Assembly (NCBI GenBank): GCA_015680685.1
Contig: MNCI01018178.1
Location: 495,696-559,695, forward strand
Reading direction: 5' to 3'
DNA length: 64,000 nucleotides
Origin: Gnetum montanum
Taxonomy: Eukaryota; Streptophyta; Gnetopsida; Gnetales; Gnetaceae
Made by a program: the position numbers and the translations under genes. Below, piece after piece: positions 10,261 to 22,659 of the stretch. Positions within the stretch are counted from its first letter, which is position 1; every line of letters starts with the position of its first letter. Below the pieces are notes generated by a model. That model had not been told where the DNA came from. It was given only the letters and a program-made list of their open reading frames with translations, and made no database searches.

Positions 10261-11095
10261 ATCCTAGTAGTGGATATATAAGTTTAGGATGTGTACGATT
10301 AGCTAAGAATGAACACTTATCGCCTATAGGCTAGTTTAGACTTTACTTTCCATTGTTAATTAGATTAAATAATTAATTTCTCTATTATCGTTAGGAGTAG
10401 AATAAGGCCAAAATAACATCAACATCATATGCCTCACTTTGGACTAAACTAAATGTGACAATGCTACACTAGTCCAAGTGGGAAGATAGCAAATTGCAAT
10501 CAATGCTTAATGATCTAGATGCACAACTAGTCCCATCCACAAAATTTGATCAAATTATGTGTGAATACCTGTGATTCATATGGTTGGCCATAGGGGGTAC
10601 TGGCTGCTCATCTATATATATACCCTTGATCCAAGAACACTTGCAATACAAAAAGTGGCATAATATAAGAAAAAAAAGGGGATGTATTCCAAAACCATAT
10701 ATTTGATAATTATTAGTTAAGTTACCTCTAGCTCATTTCATTTATCTTTTTTCTTACTATTTAAAATATTTAGACTAGAACCTTATTCTATGCATTGTTT
10801 CTAATTAAAAATTAGGAATAAAAAATATATATAAAAACAACAACAACAATAATGATATTGTATGATTGATGATAAAAACCTTAGAACTAAGTTCTATTGA
10901 TATCACATCATCCCTTCTTGGAGTTGTCTTCTTAGCACTTTTCCTTGGTTCAGTTTGTAGTCAAGAGTGCATTATCACATAAATACCATAAAGATAAATA
11001 ATCAATAAATAAGAAAATTATAAAATAAAAAGAAATTAAATTTTATTCCTCATTAGACCCCTCCAGATTATAGACTTATGTGAGAGCCTTTTAAC
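10261..11095. other. AT-rich spacer, nothing recognised
   Basis: No coding similarity. A purine-rich run AAAAAAAAGGGGATG at about 10,670-10,685 and an ATAT/AACAAC low-complexity patch near 10,820-10,850 are the only notable items. Confidence 0.35.
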
Positions 11096-11099
11096 CATT

Positions 11100-11515
11100 T
11101 CATCCTTGACAAAAAGCTTGAAATTCATGAGACTTCATGTTAGGAACAAAAGGATCTACCCCAATATGAAAACCTAAAGCTGTTCGAATACTAGTAGGAG
11201 TAAGTGTTAAACTTTCAAAAATCATTTTGGAAAAGGAACTTTCCAAGAAATGGTAAATATTACAAAATTTTTTGATAATGTATTTACAACAAGAAGTTTT
11301 GAAAATAAGGGAAACTAGCAACTCAAACAATCTAGAAGTTCTGAGGAACTCAAAATCCTCGCCATCTAACAAGCTACGAACTTGATGAGTGGCTTCAACA
11401 ACATTATTTTGATGTAAAATAATGGAAATAGATGCAAAGATACCTAAGGTAAGATGAGAAGATTGACTAGGATGCATTATAAGAGCCATGTTGTTTTCAT
11501 GCCAAAAAATCTCTC
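11100..11515 (-). CDS. Unassigned reading frame, possible exon
   Basis: A 129-codon frame from ATG at 11,489 to a stop at 11,100; the frame stays open upstream to about 11,515, where a pyrimidine-rich stretch ending TACGTAG looks like a splice acceptor. The translation is Leu/Ser/Phe-rich and looks helical (LFELLVSLIFKTSCC; FCNIYHFLESSF) with no low complexity and no retroelement motif that I recognise. It could be one exon of a decayed host gene, captured in the repeats, or a chance frame in AT-rich DNA. No neighbouring exons were found. Confidence 0.25.
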
Positions 11516-12224
11516 TGCTACGTAAAAAAGGATTGATTTAGGAAAAGAGTTCTCTTTCATCCATTTATAGGGAACATTTGGAAACTCTAGTAATTGTTAA
11601 AGGCATGGATAACTTGGAAAAAGTTTAGTTATAATTTATGTTTACATGTAGTTAATTATTAATTAGTTTTAACTAATGATCACCTTTCTTGATTTGTTGA
11701 CTATTAGGTTTAATAAACTAGAGTTAGCATGAGCTGAACTTGTAGTACACTCTGAGATGATTCCAATGGTACCAATTTCATCAATATCCAATTTGCATTT
11801 CTAGGTATCAATATCATTTATTAAAATTAATAATTTTTAATATCCAAAAAGTAGAATTTAAATATAATTTTAATTAATTTTAAATTTTAATTTAAAAAAA
11901 ATTTGCATTGTGAATTGAACCTAAGACTTCATCTTTCGTAAGAATGATTTTTAAGGCTTGATTACGTGATCACTAAATAACTACAAAAATGTTAAGCTTT
12001 TTAACCCTTTAAATAATAATAATTAAATTTTATTAAAAAAATTTAAAAAAGAATAACCTTTTCTAGCTGGTCGCTATTGCGCAGTAGGGCCTTACACCTC
12101 GATTACTCAGCATCTTAACTAGCGATCATGGTCAGCCAGCCATGCCATGGTCAACCATAGGGTCAACCAAGTAAAACGTGGCCCAAGACTACCATGTAGT
12201 AGGGCCTTGATGCCCTATCACAAG
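11516..12224. other. AT-rich spacer before the Copia insertion
   Basis: Poly-A/T and AATTAA-rich at 11,820-12,050, then a more GC-rich piece (12,060-12,224) that continues on the far side of the Copia element at 18,529, because the Copia inserted into it. No gene seen. Confidence 0.5.
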
Positions 12225-12229
12225 GCATC
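12225..12229. repeat. Left target-site duplication (GCATC) of the Copia element
   Basis: GCATC directly before the 5' LTR is repeated exactly at 18,524-18,528 directly after the 3' LTR. A 5-bp duplication is the usual footprint of Copia integrase. Confidence 0.9.
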
Positions 12230-12864
12230 TATAAGATTAATTGTCCATGATCATAGTTTTTCCCACTCTTGCCATCTAGTAGTCTCTCAACAACTCCTTG
12301 AATGTTTGGTAGTTACCAATCTCAATGTTGATAGTTACAGGATGGTACCACCACTACCATCATCTCTAATAGAAGTAGTGGAGGTAGTGAGGCATTTTTT
12401 GAAAATAAATGATTCCTTTATGGAAGGAATACCATATATTGTTATAAATAGAATGGATGGTCCCTAGCCTCACCATGTGATATTTTGTGGACTGCAAATT
12501 CCATTAGATGTAGCATTGAGATTGAATTGGTAAAGGCTAGAAGATCTATCAAAATTTTATTTTATTTTCTTTTTATCTTCAAGTTTCTTTTCTTTTCTTT
12601 GCTATGGCCATAACTAGAGGTAAAAAAAATAACTTTAGTGTTCTCTTCAACTACTATGTTTTCAGATTTACTTCCACAAATTCTTATCAATGAATGAAAG
12701 TAGTTTATTTCTACGAAGTTATTTCTTATCCATTCATAAAATTATAGTTTGTTTTATCTACTATAAACCAACTAGATCTTTGAATACTTGGACAATATAG
12801 AAATCCTTAATACTGGCTTAGCTATTGTTAATAAAAAAAAGATCTTGCAATGAATTTTCTATCA
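12230..12864 (+). repeat. 5' LTR of the Copia element
   Basis: It aligns along its whole length with 17,893-18,523. It begins TATAAGATTAATTG (the 3' copy has TGTAAGATTAATTG, so the first dinucleotide has mutated) and ends TTTTCTATCA. A TATA-like TTATAAATAGAATG stretch lies near 12,436. The LTR end is set by the primer site that follows. Confidence 0.9.
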
Positions 12865-12866
12865 TT

Positions 12867-12881
12867 TGGTATCAAAGATCC
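12867..12881 (+). promoter_or_regulatory. Primer binding site (tRNA-Met type)
   Basis: TGGTATCAAAGATCC, two bases after the LTR end, resembles TGGTATCAGAGCC, the complement of the initiator tRNA-Met 3' end used by most plant Copia elements. Confidence 0.75.
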
Positions 12882-13569
12882 AGGTTTTAACAAACTTTCT
12901 TAGTTGTAGTCTTTATTGGATATTACATGCATTATTTTTTTTACTACACTTTTCTTACCTTTACCATTTGAATATAGCATATTTCATTAGTTAACAATTA
13001 TAATGGTTATCCTTTTGCAATGCCATTAATGAGTATAATATTTATCCATTTTTCAATGCTATATTGGAAAAGGAAATTATTCAACAAGGATTATTGATAT
13101 GAATGTTTTTTATACATATTGAAAGTATTTGAATAGTTATGGATATTAAAGTATGAATTTTCTGTCATGCCATGTTCAAAAGAAATTTTTTTTTTAAATA
13201 TGACCTAAGGGTAGCCATAGCACCTTAAGTCATAATGATAATGCAAAAAAATGGTATTATTTTAAGATTTTAATTAGTTTGTAATGAAATTAGTTAGCCC
13301 CATAGGGAAGTGATTTTTTTATGATCTATTTGGAATAAAATAGTAAGTTTTGAATAAATTTTTCTAGGCCCACAAGTATGAATTATTTTTTCTACACTTT
13401 CTAGTCTTATTGATAAGTATGTTATGTAAATTTATGTGGATGCAACCTTTACCCACAAGGAGGTTGATATTTACTATTTTTTTTCTAGTGTGATGTATTT
13501 TTTGCTCTAGTAGGAATTACTCCTACAACTTTTGTTCCTGATCCTCATGTTCCAACATTAACTAGGGAT

Positions 13570-14330
13570 AATTTTCAAAATTAGAAGGATAAAACTCTCC
13601 TTACCTTGGGCTAGATGGACCTTGATTTGGCATTCCATGTGGATATGCCTAAAACACCCATGGAATCTAGTACGCTAGAGGAAAAGAGTTCTTTTAAGTA
13701 GTGGGAGTGATCTAACTGCTTAAGCATGATGTTTATAAAAAATCATATAAACAAGAACATTCGAGGTTCTATCCCTAAATGTAACAAAGTTATGGATTTC
13801 ATGCTAGCTATTGAAGAACAATCTGTAAAGTCTGATAAAGTAGTAGCTAGCACTCTCATGAACAAACTCTCAGGCATGCGATTGGACAACACTAAAGATG
13901 TGCATGAAATGAGGAATATAGCAACCTAATTAAAATCCTTAGGGATTGACTTCTCTAAGTTATGTCATATTAAATTCATACTTAATTCTCTCTCAAATGA
14001 GTATGGACCATTCAAAATCTCATACAACACACATAAAGAAAGTTGGTCAGTAAATGAACTTTTGACTATGTGTGTTCAAGAGGAGGAAAGAATTATGTAT
14101 GAAAATCTAGAAAGTGCTAATCTAATCACTTATGATAAAAGAAAGGGAAAAAAGGAAAAAAAATTCATAAGGAAAAGAATGAAAAAAGTGTGCTAATGAA
14201 ACAACAGGCGAAAAGTTTGCTTCTCTTTTTTGTAAGAAAAAGGAACACATGAAAAGAAATTTTCAAAAGTATAAAATATGGCTCAAAAAGAAAGGTAACC
14301 TCATTTCCTATGTATGTCATGAATCTTATT
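13570..14330 (+). pseudogene. Copia gag remnant
   Basis: Broken frames encode a UBN2-type gag: IEEQSVKSDKVVASTLMNKL (frame 13,726-13,929), then LNSLSNEYGPFKISYNTHK and ELLTMCVQEEERI at about 13,985-14,100. A zinc-knuckle remnant follows at about 14,220-14,260 (FCKKKEHMKRNF), with the first Cys and the last Cys lost. Interrupted by at least one stop and by frameshifts. Confidence 0.75.
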
Positions 14331-14334
14331 TTGT

Positions 14335-15690
14335 TGATGCTCTTGATAATACAGGATGGATTGATTCTAGTTGCATAATTCACATTTCTACTACCATGCA
14401 AGGCTTCCTCTAACTAAGACAACTGAAGGGAAATGAATGAAGCATCTATTCAAGAAATTAGATGTGTTCTAAAGTGGAGGTAATTGGAAAATTTAGACTA
14501 GTATTAGACTCTAGATACATTTTAGATCTTCTAGATACTTTTTACATTCCATCATTTTCTAGGAATTTAGTTTCAATTTCTAGATTAGTCAAGTTTAAAT
14601 ACATGTTCAATTTTGAACATTCTAGTTGAAAATAAAAACATTGTTGGTTCTAAAAAACTTTTTGATGGTTTGTATAAGCTTATTTTAGATTCCACTTTTT
14701 AATATAATCTTTTAACTACACATTCATACATTGGAAATAAAAGGTGCATCATAAATTAAGAATCCTCTAGGCTCTAGCATAAAAGATTAGGTCATATCTC
14801 CATGGAAAGAATTAAAAGATTAGTAGATAATGGTGTATTAATGACCCTTGAATTTACTAATTTTGGTACTTGTATAGAATTCATTAAAGGAAAGCAAACT
14901 AACAAGACCACTAAATGAGCTAAGAGGAGTTTAGAGATTCTGGAAATCATACATACTGACATTTGTGAACCTTTTCCTTGTCCTTATTTGAATGATCAAA
15001 GATATTTTGTTTCATTCATTAATGACCATACAAGATACATGTGTCTCTGCTTTTTTTCCATTTTGATGAAGTAGAGGTATTAAATGCTTTTAAAATATTT
15101 AGAAAAGAAGTAGAGAAATAGAAGGAAAAGAAAATCAAGATTATAATATCCAATAGAGGAGGGAAATACTATGAAAAGCATACAAAAAAGGGATAGGCAC
15201 TAGATCCCTTTGCTATGTTCCTTCAAGAAGAGGGAATTATTGCCCAATACACCATGCCAAGAACACCTAAACAAAATGGTGTAGTAGAAAGAAGGAACCG
15301 TACACTTATGGACATGGTAAGATGTATGATTAGTAACTCTAATCTTCCCTTAATCCTATAGAGTGAGTCCTTAAAAACTATAGTTTATATCTTAAATAGG
15401 ATTCCATCAAAGGCTATTTCTAAAACCCCCTTTGAATTATGGAATGGATGGAAGCCTAGTTTAAGACACATGCATATTTTGGGATGTCTAGTTGAAGTAA
15501 GGGTGTATAACACAAGCTTAAATAAATTGGATCCAAGAACAATAAGTGGATATTTTATTGACTATGTGGTAAACTCCAAGGGTTTTAGATTTTACTATCC
15601 CACACACACACCTAGAGTTATTAAGGCTAGAAATGTTAAATTCCTTAAATGTTTTGAATTCAATGAAAAACAAATTACTTAAGAATTATA
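14335..15690 (+). pseudogene. Copia protease and integrase remnant
   Basis: The protease active site is reduced to WIDSSCIIHIST at about 14,357 (normal WIDSGATxH). The GAG-pre-integrase motif LGHISMERIKRL lies near 14,790. The integrase core shows IHTDICEPFP (first Asp), NRGGKYY (second Asp now Asn) and PRTPKQNGVVERRNRT (Glu retained) between about 14,945 and 15,305. The tail continues as a 70-codon frame at 15,470-15,682 (SGYFIDYVVNSKGFRFY). In-frame stops occur at several points. Confidence 0.8.
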
Positions 15691-15949
15691 ATTTGAGGAA
15701 CCCAAGGAATGTGATAAGTCTCTCATATATGAAGAGGAATCAATCATCTCCCAAGGTAATCCAAAACACATCATGGATGAGTTATTAAATTAAGATCAAC
15801 CTCTTTAAGAGAAATATATTATCACTAATTCTACTACTCAAGATGTGCAAAACATTGAGGGAAAAGTAGAATTAAGAAAGTCTTCAAGATCAAAGAAACT
15901 AGAAATTTCTAGCAACTATGTTGTATATCTTTAAGATTCTGATATTGGA

Positions 15950-17520
15950 CCTAAATATGATCCTATGTCATTTTCACAAGCCATGAGTAAAGAGAGTTTC
16001 ACATCTTGTATGATGCCATGAAAGAAGAGATAGATTCTATGGATAAAAATCAAGTTTGGAATCTTGTAAAATTTCCAAAAGGATTTTCAGCAATTGGTTG
16101 TAAATGGATCTATAAAACCAAAAGAAAATCTTCTACTAATATTGAATGATATAGAGCTAGACTTGTAGCTAAAGGATTTACTCAAAGGGAGGACATTGAT
16201 TACCATGAAACCTTCTCTTTAGTATCAACAAAGGATTCATTTAGAATAATTATGGCTTTGTTGGCTCATTTTGATTTAGAGCTACACCAAATGAATGTAA
16301 AAACAACATTTTAAATGGGTATCTTGAAGAAGAAGTATACATGAAACAACCTGAGGGATTTTGTGAAGATGATCGCTTAGTTCACAAGTTAAGGAAGTCA
16401 TTATATGGACAAAAAAAAGCCTCCTGAAAGTGGTATTTAAAATTTCATGAAATTATGGTCTCATTCAATTTTACTAAGAACATTATTGATCAATGTATAT
16501 ACCTTAAGGTTAATGGGAGAAAATTCATTTTATTAGTCCTTTATGTCGATGAAATATTACTTGCAAGTCGTGACAAGGTTTTTCTACATGAGATAGCTTT
16601 TTCTCTCTTAAAATTTTGAAATGAAGGATATGGATGAAGCCTCCTACATCATTAGGATAGAGATTCATAGAGAGAAATTAAAGGATATTAGGACTATCTC
16701 AAAGCACCTACATTGAAAAGGTTTTGGAGAGATTTAGAATGAAAAATTTCTCACCTATAGCCACTCTAATAATGAAAGGAGATAAACTTAATTGGAAGTA
16801 ATGCCCACAAAACTTATTGGAACAAGAGTAGATGAAAAACATACCTTATGCATCTATTGTTGGTAGCCTCATGTATGCACAAGTATGTACAAGACCTGAC
16901 ATTAGTTTTGCAATAGGAATGCTTAGTAGATATCAAAGCAGTCCAGGCATCAAGCATTGGAAAGTTTCTAAAAGAGTCATGAGGTATTTGCAAAGAACTA
17001 AGAACTGCAAGCTCACATATAGGCACACTAATCATCTTAAAGTGGTTGGATATTCAGATTTAGATTTTTTTGGATGTGTAGATTCTAGAAAATCAACTTC
17101 TAGATATGTGTTTCTATTCGCTGGAGGGGCCATATCTTGGAATAGTACTAAGAAAACAATAGTTGCTTCATCTACAATAGAGGTAGAATTTATTGCTTGC
17201 CATGAAGCTACATCACATGCATTATGGTTGAGAAATTTTATTGCTAGATTAAGAATTTTTGATTCCATCACAAGGTTAATAAAGATATATTGTAATAATT
17301 CTACTGCAATATTTTTTTCCAAGAGTAGTAAAAGTGGATGTCACAATAAGCACATTGATATAAAGTATCTTACTATTAAGGATAGAGTCAAGAATAATGA
17401 CATGGATATTTAGCATATTAGCACTAAATTAATGATTTCTTATCCCATGACTAAAGCTTTATCTACAAAATAGTACATGGATCATGTAAATCATATGGGA
17501 CTTGTTAATTCATTTCATAT
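15950..17520 (+). pseudogene. Copia reverse transcriptase and RNase H remnant
   Basis: RVT_2 motifs in broken frames: NQVWNLVKFPKG and CKWIYKTKRK at about 16,045-16,120, RARLVAKGFTQREDIDY near 16,155, then LVLYVDEILLAS near 16,535, where the catalytic YVDD is YVDE. RNase H follows as a clean 193-codon frame at 16,832-17,413 (SLMYAQVCTRPDISFAIGML; GYSDLDFFGCVDSRKSTS; ISWNSTKKTIVASST), with a few further codons to about 17,510. Confidence 0.85.
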
Positions 17521-17776
17521 ATAACTTGCTTCTTACTCAAATTTGTAGATCATTACAGATTTCTTAGATAATAATAAAGGCATACATTTTGGTGCACATA
17601 AAGCCTATGCCATTATTTTTAAAAGGGACTTTAGTTGTTTTGAAATATCCATTCATAAGGAAATTACTCATAAAGTGCTAGCTTAAGAACTGTCATGCTT
17701 TGTAATTCATGAAAGAAAATATTCAATCTTAATGAATATAACCATCATAATTCAAGTATTGATATTTTTTTTTTGA

Positions 17777-17859
17777 ATATGAGTGTATCAATTATGGCCA
17801 TGATACAAAAAATCTCTNATATGAGTGTATCAATTATGGCCATGATACAAAAAATCTCT
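17777..17859. repeat. Exact 41-bp direct repeat around a single N (assembly join)
   Basis: Bases 17,777-17,817 and 17,819-17,859 are identical and separated by one N at 17,818. It has the same form as the join at 7,608 and is probably an unmerged contig overlap just upstream of the Copia 3' LTR. Confidence 0.85.
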
Positions 17860-17883
17860 ATTCTTATTGTACATGGGAAATTA

Positions 17884-18523
17884 GTGGGAGAATGTAAGAT
17901 TAATTGCCTATGATGACAATTTTTCCCACTATTTCCATCCAATAGTCTCTCAATGACTCCTTGAATGGTTGGTAATTACCACTCTCAATGTTGATAGTTA
18001 CATAATGGTACCACCATCGACATCATCCATAACAGAAGTAGTGGAGGTAGTGAGGGATTTTTTGAAAATAATAGTTCCTTAATGGAAGGAATACTATATA
18101 TCATTATAAATAGAATGTTTGGTCCCTAGCCTCACTGTGTGATATTTTGTGTGCTACAAATTCCAGTAGATACAACATTGAGATCCAAATGGTAGGGGCT
18201 GGAAGATCCATCAAAAGCTAAGTTTATTTTCTTTTCATCTCTAGGTTTCTTTTCTTTGCATTGCTATGGCCACAACTAGAGGTAAATAAAATTACCTTAG
18301 TGTTCTCTTCAACTATTATGTTTTCAGATTTTCTTTCACAAATTATTATCGATGGATGAAATTATTTTATTTTTATGAAGTTATTTCTTGTCAATTCATA
18401 AAATTATAGTTTTTTTTATCTACTGTGAACTAGCTAGATCGTTAAATACTTGGTCAATATGGAAATCCTTATTACTAGCTTAGCTATTGTTAATAGGAAG
18501 ATCCTACAATGAATTTTCTATTA
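17884..18523 (+). repeat. Polypurine tract and 3' LTR of the Copia element
   Basis: GTGGGAGAA at 17,884-17,892 is the polypurine tract; the LTR starts TGTAAGATTAATTG at 17,893 and ends TTTTCTATTA at 18,523, immediately followed by the GCATC duplication. Many substitutions and small indels separate it from the 5' LTR. Confidence 0.9.
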
Positions 18524-18528
18524 GCATC
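18524..18528. repeat. Right target-site duplication (GCATC) of the Copia element
   Basis: Exact match to 12,225-12,229. Confidence 0.9.
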
Positions 18529-19430
18529 ACTATAGGTTGTTGCGTAGTTAGATGTAGTCAACCGCGCTACTATGTCTATGTCTATCACCACTACTCTATA
18601 TCCTACATTCTTTGTTGCTCTACACCCTATGCCCTATTGCCCTCTACCTGTTGCTGTTCCATGCCTCCCTTCCTACTTGTCACTAATGCCATGGGTGGTT
18701 GCCACCTTGGTGTGTCTGCTGACACTACCATTCCATGCCTTGCCACTTACCAATGTAAATTGCCAGTGCCATCCATGTTTGACACTATGGTATCCACTAG
18801 TGCTGCTATTCCATGCCTCTCCACTCCACTTGCCAATGGAGACCACTAGTGCCATCTATGTCTACCAACATCACCATTCCATGACTCCCTAGCTATTGAT
18901 GATGACTGGATTTTGGTACCATATTGATGCCTATCTCATTGTGATGGAAAAATTTTTCAATTAAAGTATTTGACAAAGTTACAAAAACCCCAATAAAATT
19001 TTTGAAAGTAAATGTGCTTGTTCTTACTGGACAGGAGACTTCTCAGATGTCTTAAAAAATGTGTAAAATTTTACAACTTGAAACTACCATAATTTTTTAT
19101 TCTAGCATCCAATTGTGATGAAACAAGAGTTGTTTCTAATAAATTTGAATGTTTTGGACACAATGGAATAGTTAGATTTAGCATATGGAAGCCCAAAATT
19201 TAGTTTCTAAAATTGTTATGTCAAACATAAAAAATATGATTTAAAGCTTGAATATTAAATAGTTCAGAGGGAATGATTCTTTTATGGCCAATTAAAAGAA
19301 GATTCATTTTTGGTAGTTCTAACCTTTCCCAGAACCAATTAACTACCTCAAAACCCCAGGGTCAAGATGACCAAGGAATTATCACCTTACCTTGTTTCTT
19401 TGACATATCACTGTTTAGAGCCTAGATAGT
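18529..19430. other. Spacer: imperfect CCATGCCT-rich repeats, then AT-rich leader
   Basis: 18,529-18,900 continues the sequence interrupted by the Copia element and has repeated words (CCATGCCT, CCACTTGCCAATG), giving Cys/Pro-rich open frames of no evident meaning. 18,900-19,430 is AT-rich and precedes the chromovirus gag, so it may be that element's leader; I could not find its 5' LTR. Confidence 0.4.
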
Positions 19431-19439
19431 GGATTGGAG

Positions 19440-20590
19440 AATGACGGAGTCCCAAGTTAATGATCACATGAATGCACTTGAATAAAAAATTAATGAAATT
19501 AGAGATGTCCAAGAGGAAATCTATCAATCAAAGTAATGGTTTAGGAAAAATATGTAAAATATGTCCAAATAAATTATGAAATTGTCCTAAAGTTTAGAAG
19601 GAAAATGGTTATAAGTTCAATAGAAGATGGATATCTTTGCAAATTCCATCAAGTAATTAACTGATCATTTAATCCAACCATCCAACTAAAAACAATATTC
19701 ATCCAAAACCCATAATCAAAATCAATTTCCACCTAGGAATTATTACTATGATTAATTCCAACATCATCGAGACCAAAACCAAGATCAAATGTCTCCTAGG
19801 AATCAATGTCATGATCAATCTTAACTTGTTGGATGCCAAGGTACTGACATCTCTTCACAAGGCCAAAGAATGAAATCTAAAGGTGAAGGTTATTGGAATT
19901 GGTAAAGTTCACCAAGAGAATCATTAACTAAGGTTCATGCTAAAAAGGTAAAATTGGATCATTATGATGCAACCCCTAGATCTAGTGCAAGGGCAAAATA
20001 TTAACTTGACACAATAAAGAATTATTTTGATATGTTGCATTTATCAAGCCAAGAATATTTAGAAGTAGTATCCTAGTATTTGAGGGGACTTGTAGCAACA
20101 TGGTGGAATGGACTGAGATCTCAAAGCTTGATTACAAATTGGCTCAACTTTTATTAATATTTTGAACAAAAAATTTGTATAAGATTCCTTTGTCAAGGAG
20201 TGTAAGATGTGATTTGATTCATTAAGATTGGGTAGACTATCTATGGAAAATTACTATAAGGAATTCTGTGATCTCTCTCGATATGTAAGGCACTGGGATG
20301 AGGGAGAGTTCGCCTCAAAGTTTATTGGTGGACTACATCCATAGTTGTGTCTAGAGACACATGAATATGATCCCCAAATAGTTAATGAAGCATATAGAAT
20401 TTCTAAGGATTATGAGGAATCAAATCACATACGAACTACAACCCTTTGACAAGTAATAGTAAACGAGACACACACCAAGAGAACTCAATTTGAATGTTTC
20501 ACTTGTAGTAAAGATCACTTCAAGCGGGATTGTCCAAAATTACGAGTAAGAATACAAAGAAATAATCAAAGTCAGAATAAAAAATCGAAT
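19440..20590 (+). pseudogene. Chromovirus gag remnant
   Basis: Begins near MTESQVNDHMNALE at 19,443 and is broken by stops. A gag-domain motif ATWWNGLRSQS lies at about 20,098, after a YLDTIKNYFDMLHL-like segment. A zinc knuckle is visible at about 20,496 (CFTCSKDHFKRDC), one residue shorter than the usual CX2CX4HX4C. It feeds into the protease frame at 20,597. Confidence 0.7.
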
Positions 20591-20596
20591 GTAAAT

Positions 20597-21088
20597 GTGG
20601 CCAAAGAAAAGAATCAAACTACTACTATGACTGCAATGAAGAAGATTTCAACATCAGCAAATTCAATTTTCAAAAAATTTCAATTTGTTTTACTCATTTT
20701 TAAGGGATCATTTAAGGGTCAAAATATTAAATTTTTGATTGATAATGAAAAAAGTAATAATTTTGTTTTACCAAATTTAGTTAATTTATTAAATTTAACC
20801 TTACCTTCCAAGAAATTTGTTAGAATAGGACTTGCAAATGGAACAATAGTAAGCAAGTACACAAGGTATGGAAAAATTATCTTTATTCTACAAGATATTC
20901 CTTTTGTTGGTAAATCCTTTGAATTTGACTTAGGAGACATTGATGCAATCTTAGAAATGTCTTTTTTGAAAAAATTTGATATTATTGTCCATTTTGAAAC
21001 ACTTGTTTTAAAAGTGCCAACCACTGATGAAGCCAGGGTTCTAAGGGGGGTAGGAATAGCAAGGCAAAATTCACATGATAACTATTAA
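20597..21088 (+). pseudogene. Chromovirus protease region, open frame with lost active site
   Basis: A 163-codon frame with retropepsin layout: FLIDNEKSNNFVLPN stands where LIDSGATHNF is expected, so the catalytic motif is damaged, and DIDAILEMSFLKKFDIIV stands where DVILGMPWL-type sequence is expected. The frame stays open across the domain although the neighbouring gag and RT are broken. Confidence 0.75.
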
Positions 21089-21239
21089 GCAAGCTAAGAG
21101 ACTAGTTAAGAAGGATGCTACTATGTTGATCATAAAAGTCATTCAACCCCAAAAACACTTTGACATTGAGATTTCTAAAGAACATAAAGATTATAAGGAT
21201 TTGATATTTGTTGAAACTAGGGAGTAACCTCCAAAAAGA

Positions 21240-22475
21240 ACTCTTGAACATGTCATTAATATTTTTCCTAGTATACAAGCAGTTTTAAAAGCCCCATATG
21301 GGTTTTCCACTTTAGAATTAGGAATTAAAATTATAATTAGACCAAAGATTCAGCCAAGTGTCTCACCTTGGGATGCATCAGTTTTATTTGTTAATAAGAA
21401 AGATGGTACATTAAGATTATGTATTAATTATAGGGAGTTAAACAAAGTAATGATTGAAAATACCTATTCCTTACCTAGGATTAACAACTTATTTGAGAAT
21501 ATTATTTTTCTAAGATGGATTTAAAATTAAGTTATCATCAAATAAGGATTAAAGAGAAAGATATTGAGAAAACTACATTTAGAACTAGATATGAATTGTA
21601 TGAGTTTGAGTCAATGCTATTTGAATTGACCAATGCACCTGCAACATTCATGGCATTGATGAATAGTATCCTTTCAGAGTATCTTGATCAATTTTTTATT
21701 GTATTTATGGATGATATAGTTGTTTATTCTAAGTCAAGAGAGGAACATGTTAAACATTTAAAAATTACAATGGAAATCCTCAAGGAACATCACTTAAAGG
21801 CAAAATTAAGCAAATACAAACTCTTAAGAGAAGAAGTATCATACTTGGGCCATATTGTATTTAAGCAAGGACTAAAAGTAAACCCATCAAAAGTTAGTGT
21901 AGTTCGTGATAATCAAAAGTTAAAGATACTACAACAATTTGCAATTTCATAGGCTTAATAGACTTTTACCGATGTTTCATTAAAGATTATTCTACCTTGG
22001 TAGCCCTCTTAACTAATCTCCTGCAAGAAAATGATATGTTTAGTTTGGATGAAAAATGTAAGGAAGCTTTCCTAAGATTGAAGATGCTACAAACAATGAC
22101 ATCTATCCTAAAAATCCTAGATGAAGAAATACCATTTGAAGTATCTACAAATACTTGTGGAGTATGAATTGATGTAGTTCTTTCATAAGAAAATAAAGTG
22201 GTATGTTTTGAGTCTTGTAAATTACAAGAAGTCTAGGTAAATTATTCAACCCATGATCTAGAATTGTTGGCAATTGTTCATGCTTTGAAGGTTTGGAGAT
22301 ATTGTATTTGTGGAAAAATATTTGTACTAAAAATAGATCATAAAAGCCTAGAATATTTACAAAGATAATCCATCTTGAACACCCAACAATGGAGGTGGGT
22401 AGAATTATTGGCAAAATATAATTTTGAGGTTAAATATATTCCAAGAAAATAAAATATAGTGACTGAGACCCTTAG
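21240..22475 (+). pseudogene. Chromovirus reverse transcriptase and RNase H remnant
   Basis: RT fingers at about 21,300-21,510 ([28 protein letters not shown]), then after a frameshift an open frame at 21,515-21,952 ([42 protein letters not shown], so the catalytic DD is intact; SYLGHIVFKQGLKVNP). RNase H from about 22,130 to 22,470 (NYSTHDLELLAIVHALKVWR; RWVELLAKYNFEVKYIP; TETLSQM) with several stops. Confidence 0.85.
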
Positions 22476-22659
22476 TCAAATGTGGAACCTGATAATTAGT
22501 GTTGTGACAACCCTTATGGAAGATGAGATCAAGGAATAAATAAAAGAAGATCCTTACTTCAAGAAAATTCTAACTGATATTTCTTCTAAGCCTTGTTACC
22601 ACCTTTTCCTAGATGGTCTATTGATGAAGGGATAGAGGGTATGTATACTAGAAGGAAAT

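Larger units (their letters stand above)
12230..18523 (+). mobile_element. Full-length, inactive Ty1/Copia LTR retrotransposon
   Basis: Two LTRs of about 635 and 631 bp flank gag, protease, integrase, RT and RNase H in Copia order, with a tRNA-Met type primer site and a polypurine tract, bounded by the GCATC target duplication. All coding parts contain stops and frameshifts and the LTRs differ at many positions, so the insertion is old. It is structurally the cleanest element in the window. Confidence 0.92.

Noticed and set aside
18487-18892. Overlapping frames of 120 and 106 codons after the Copia element
   Set aside because: Built on repeated CCATGCCT words; the first crosses the LTR end and target duplication.
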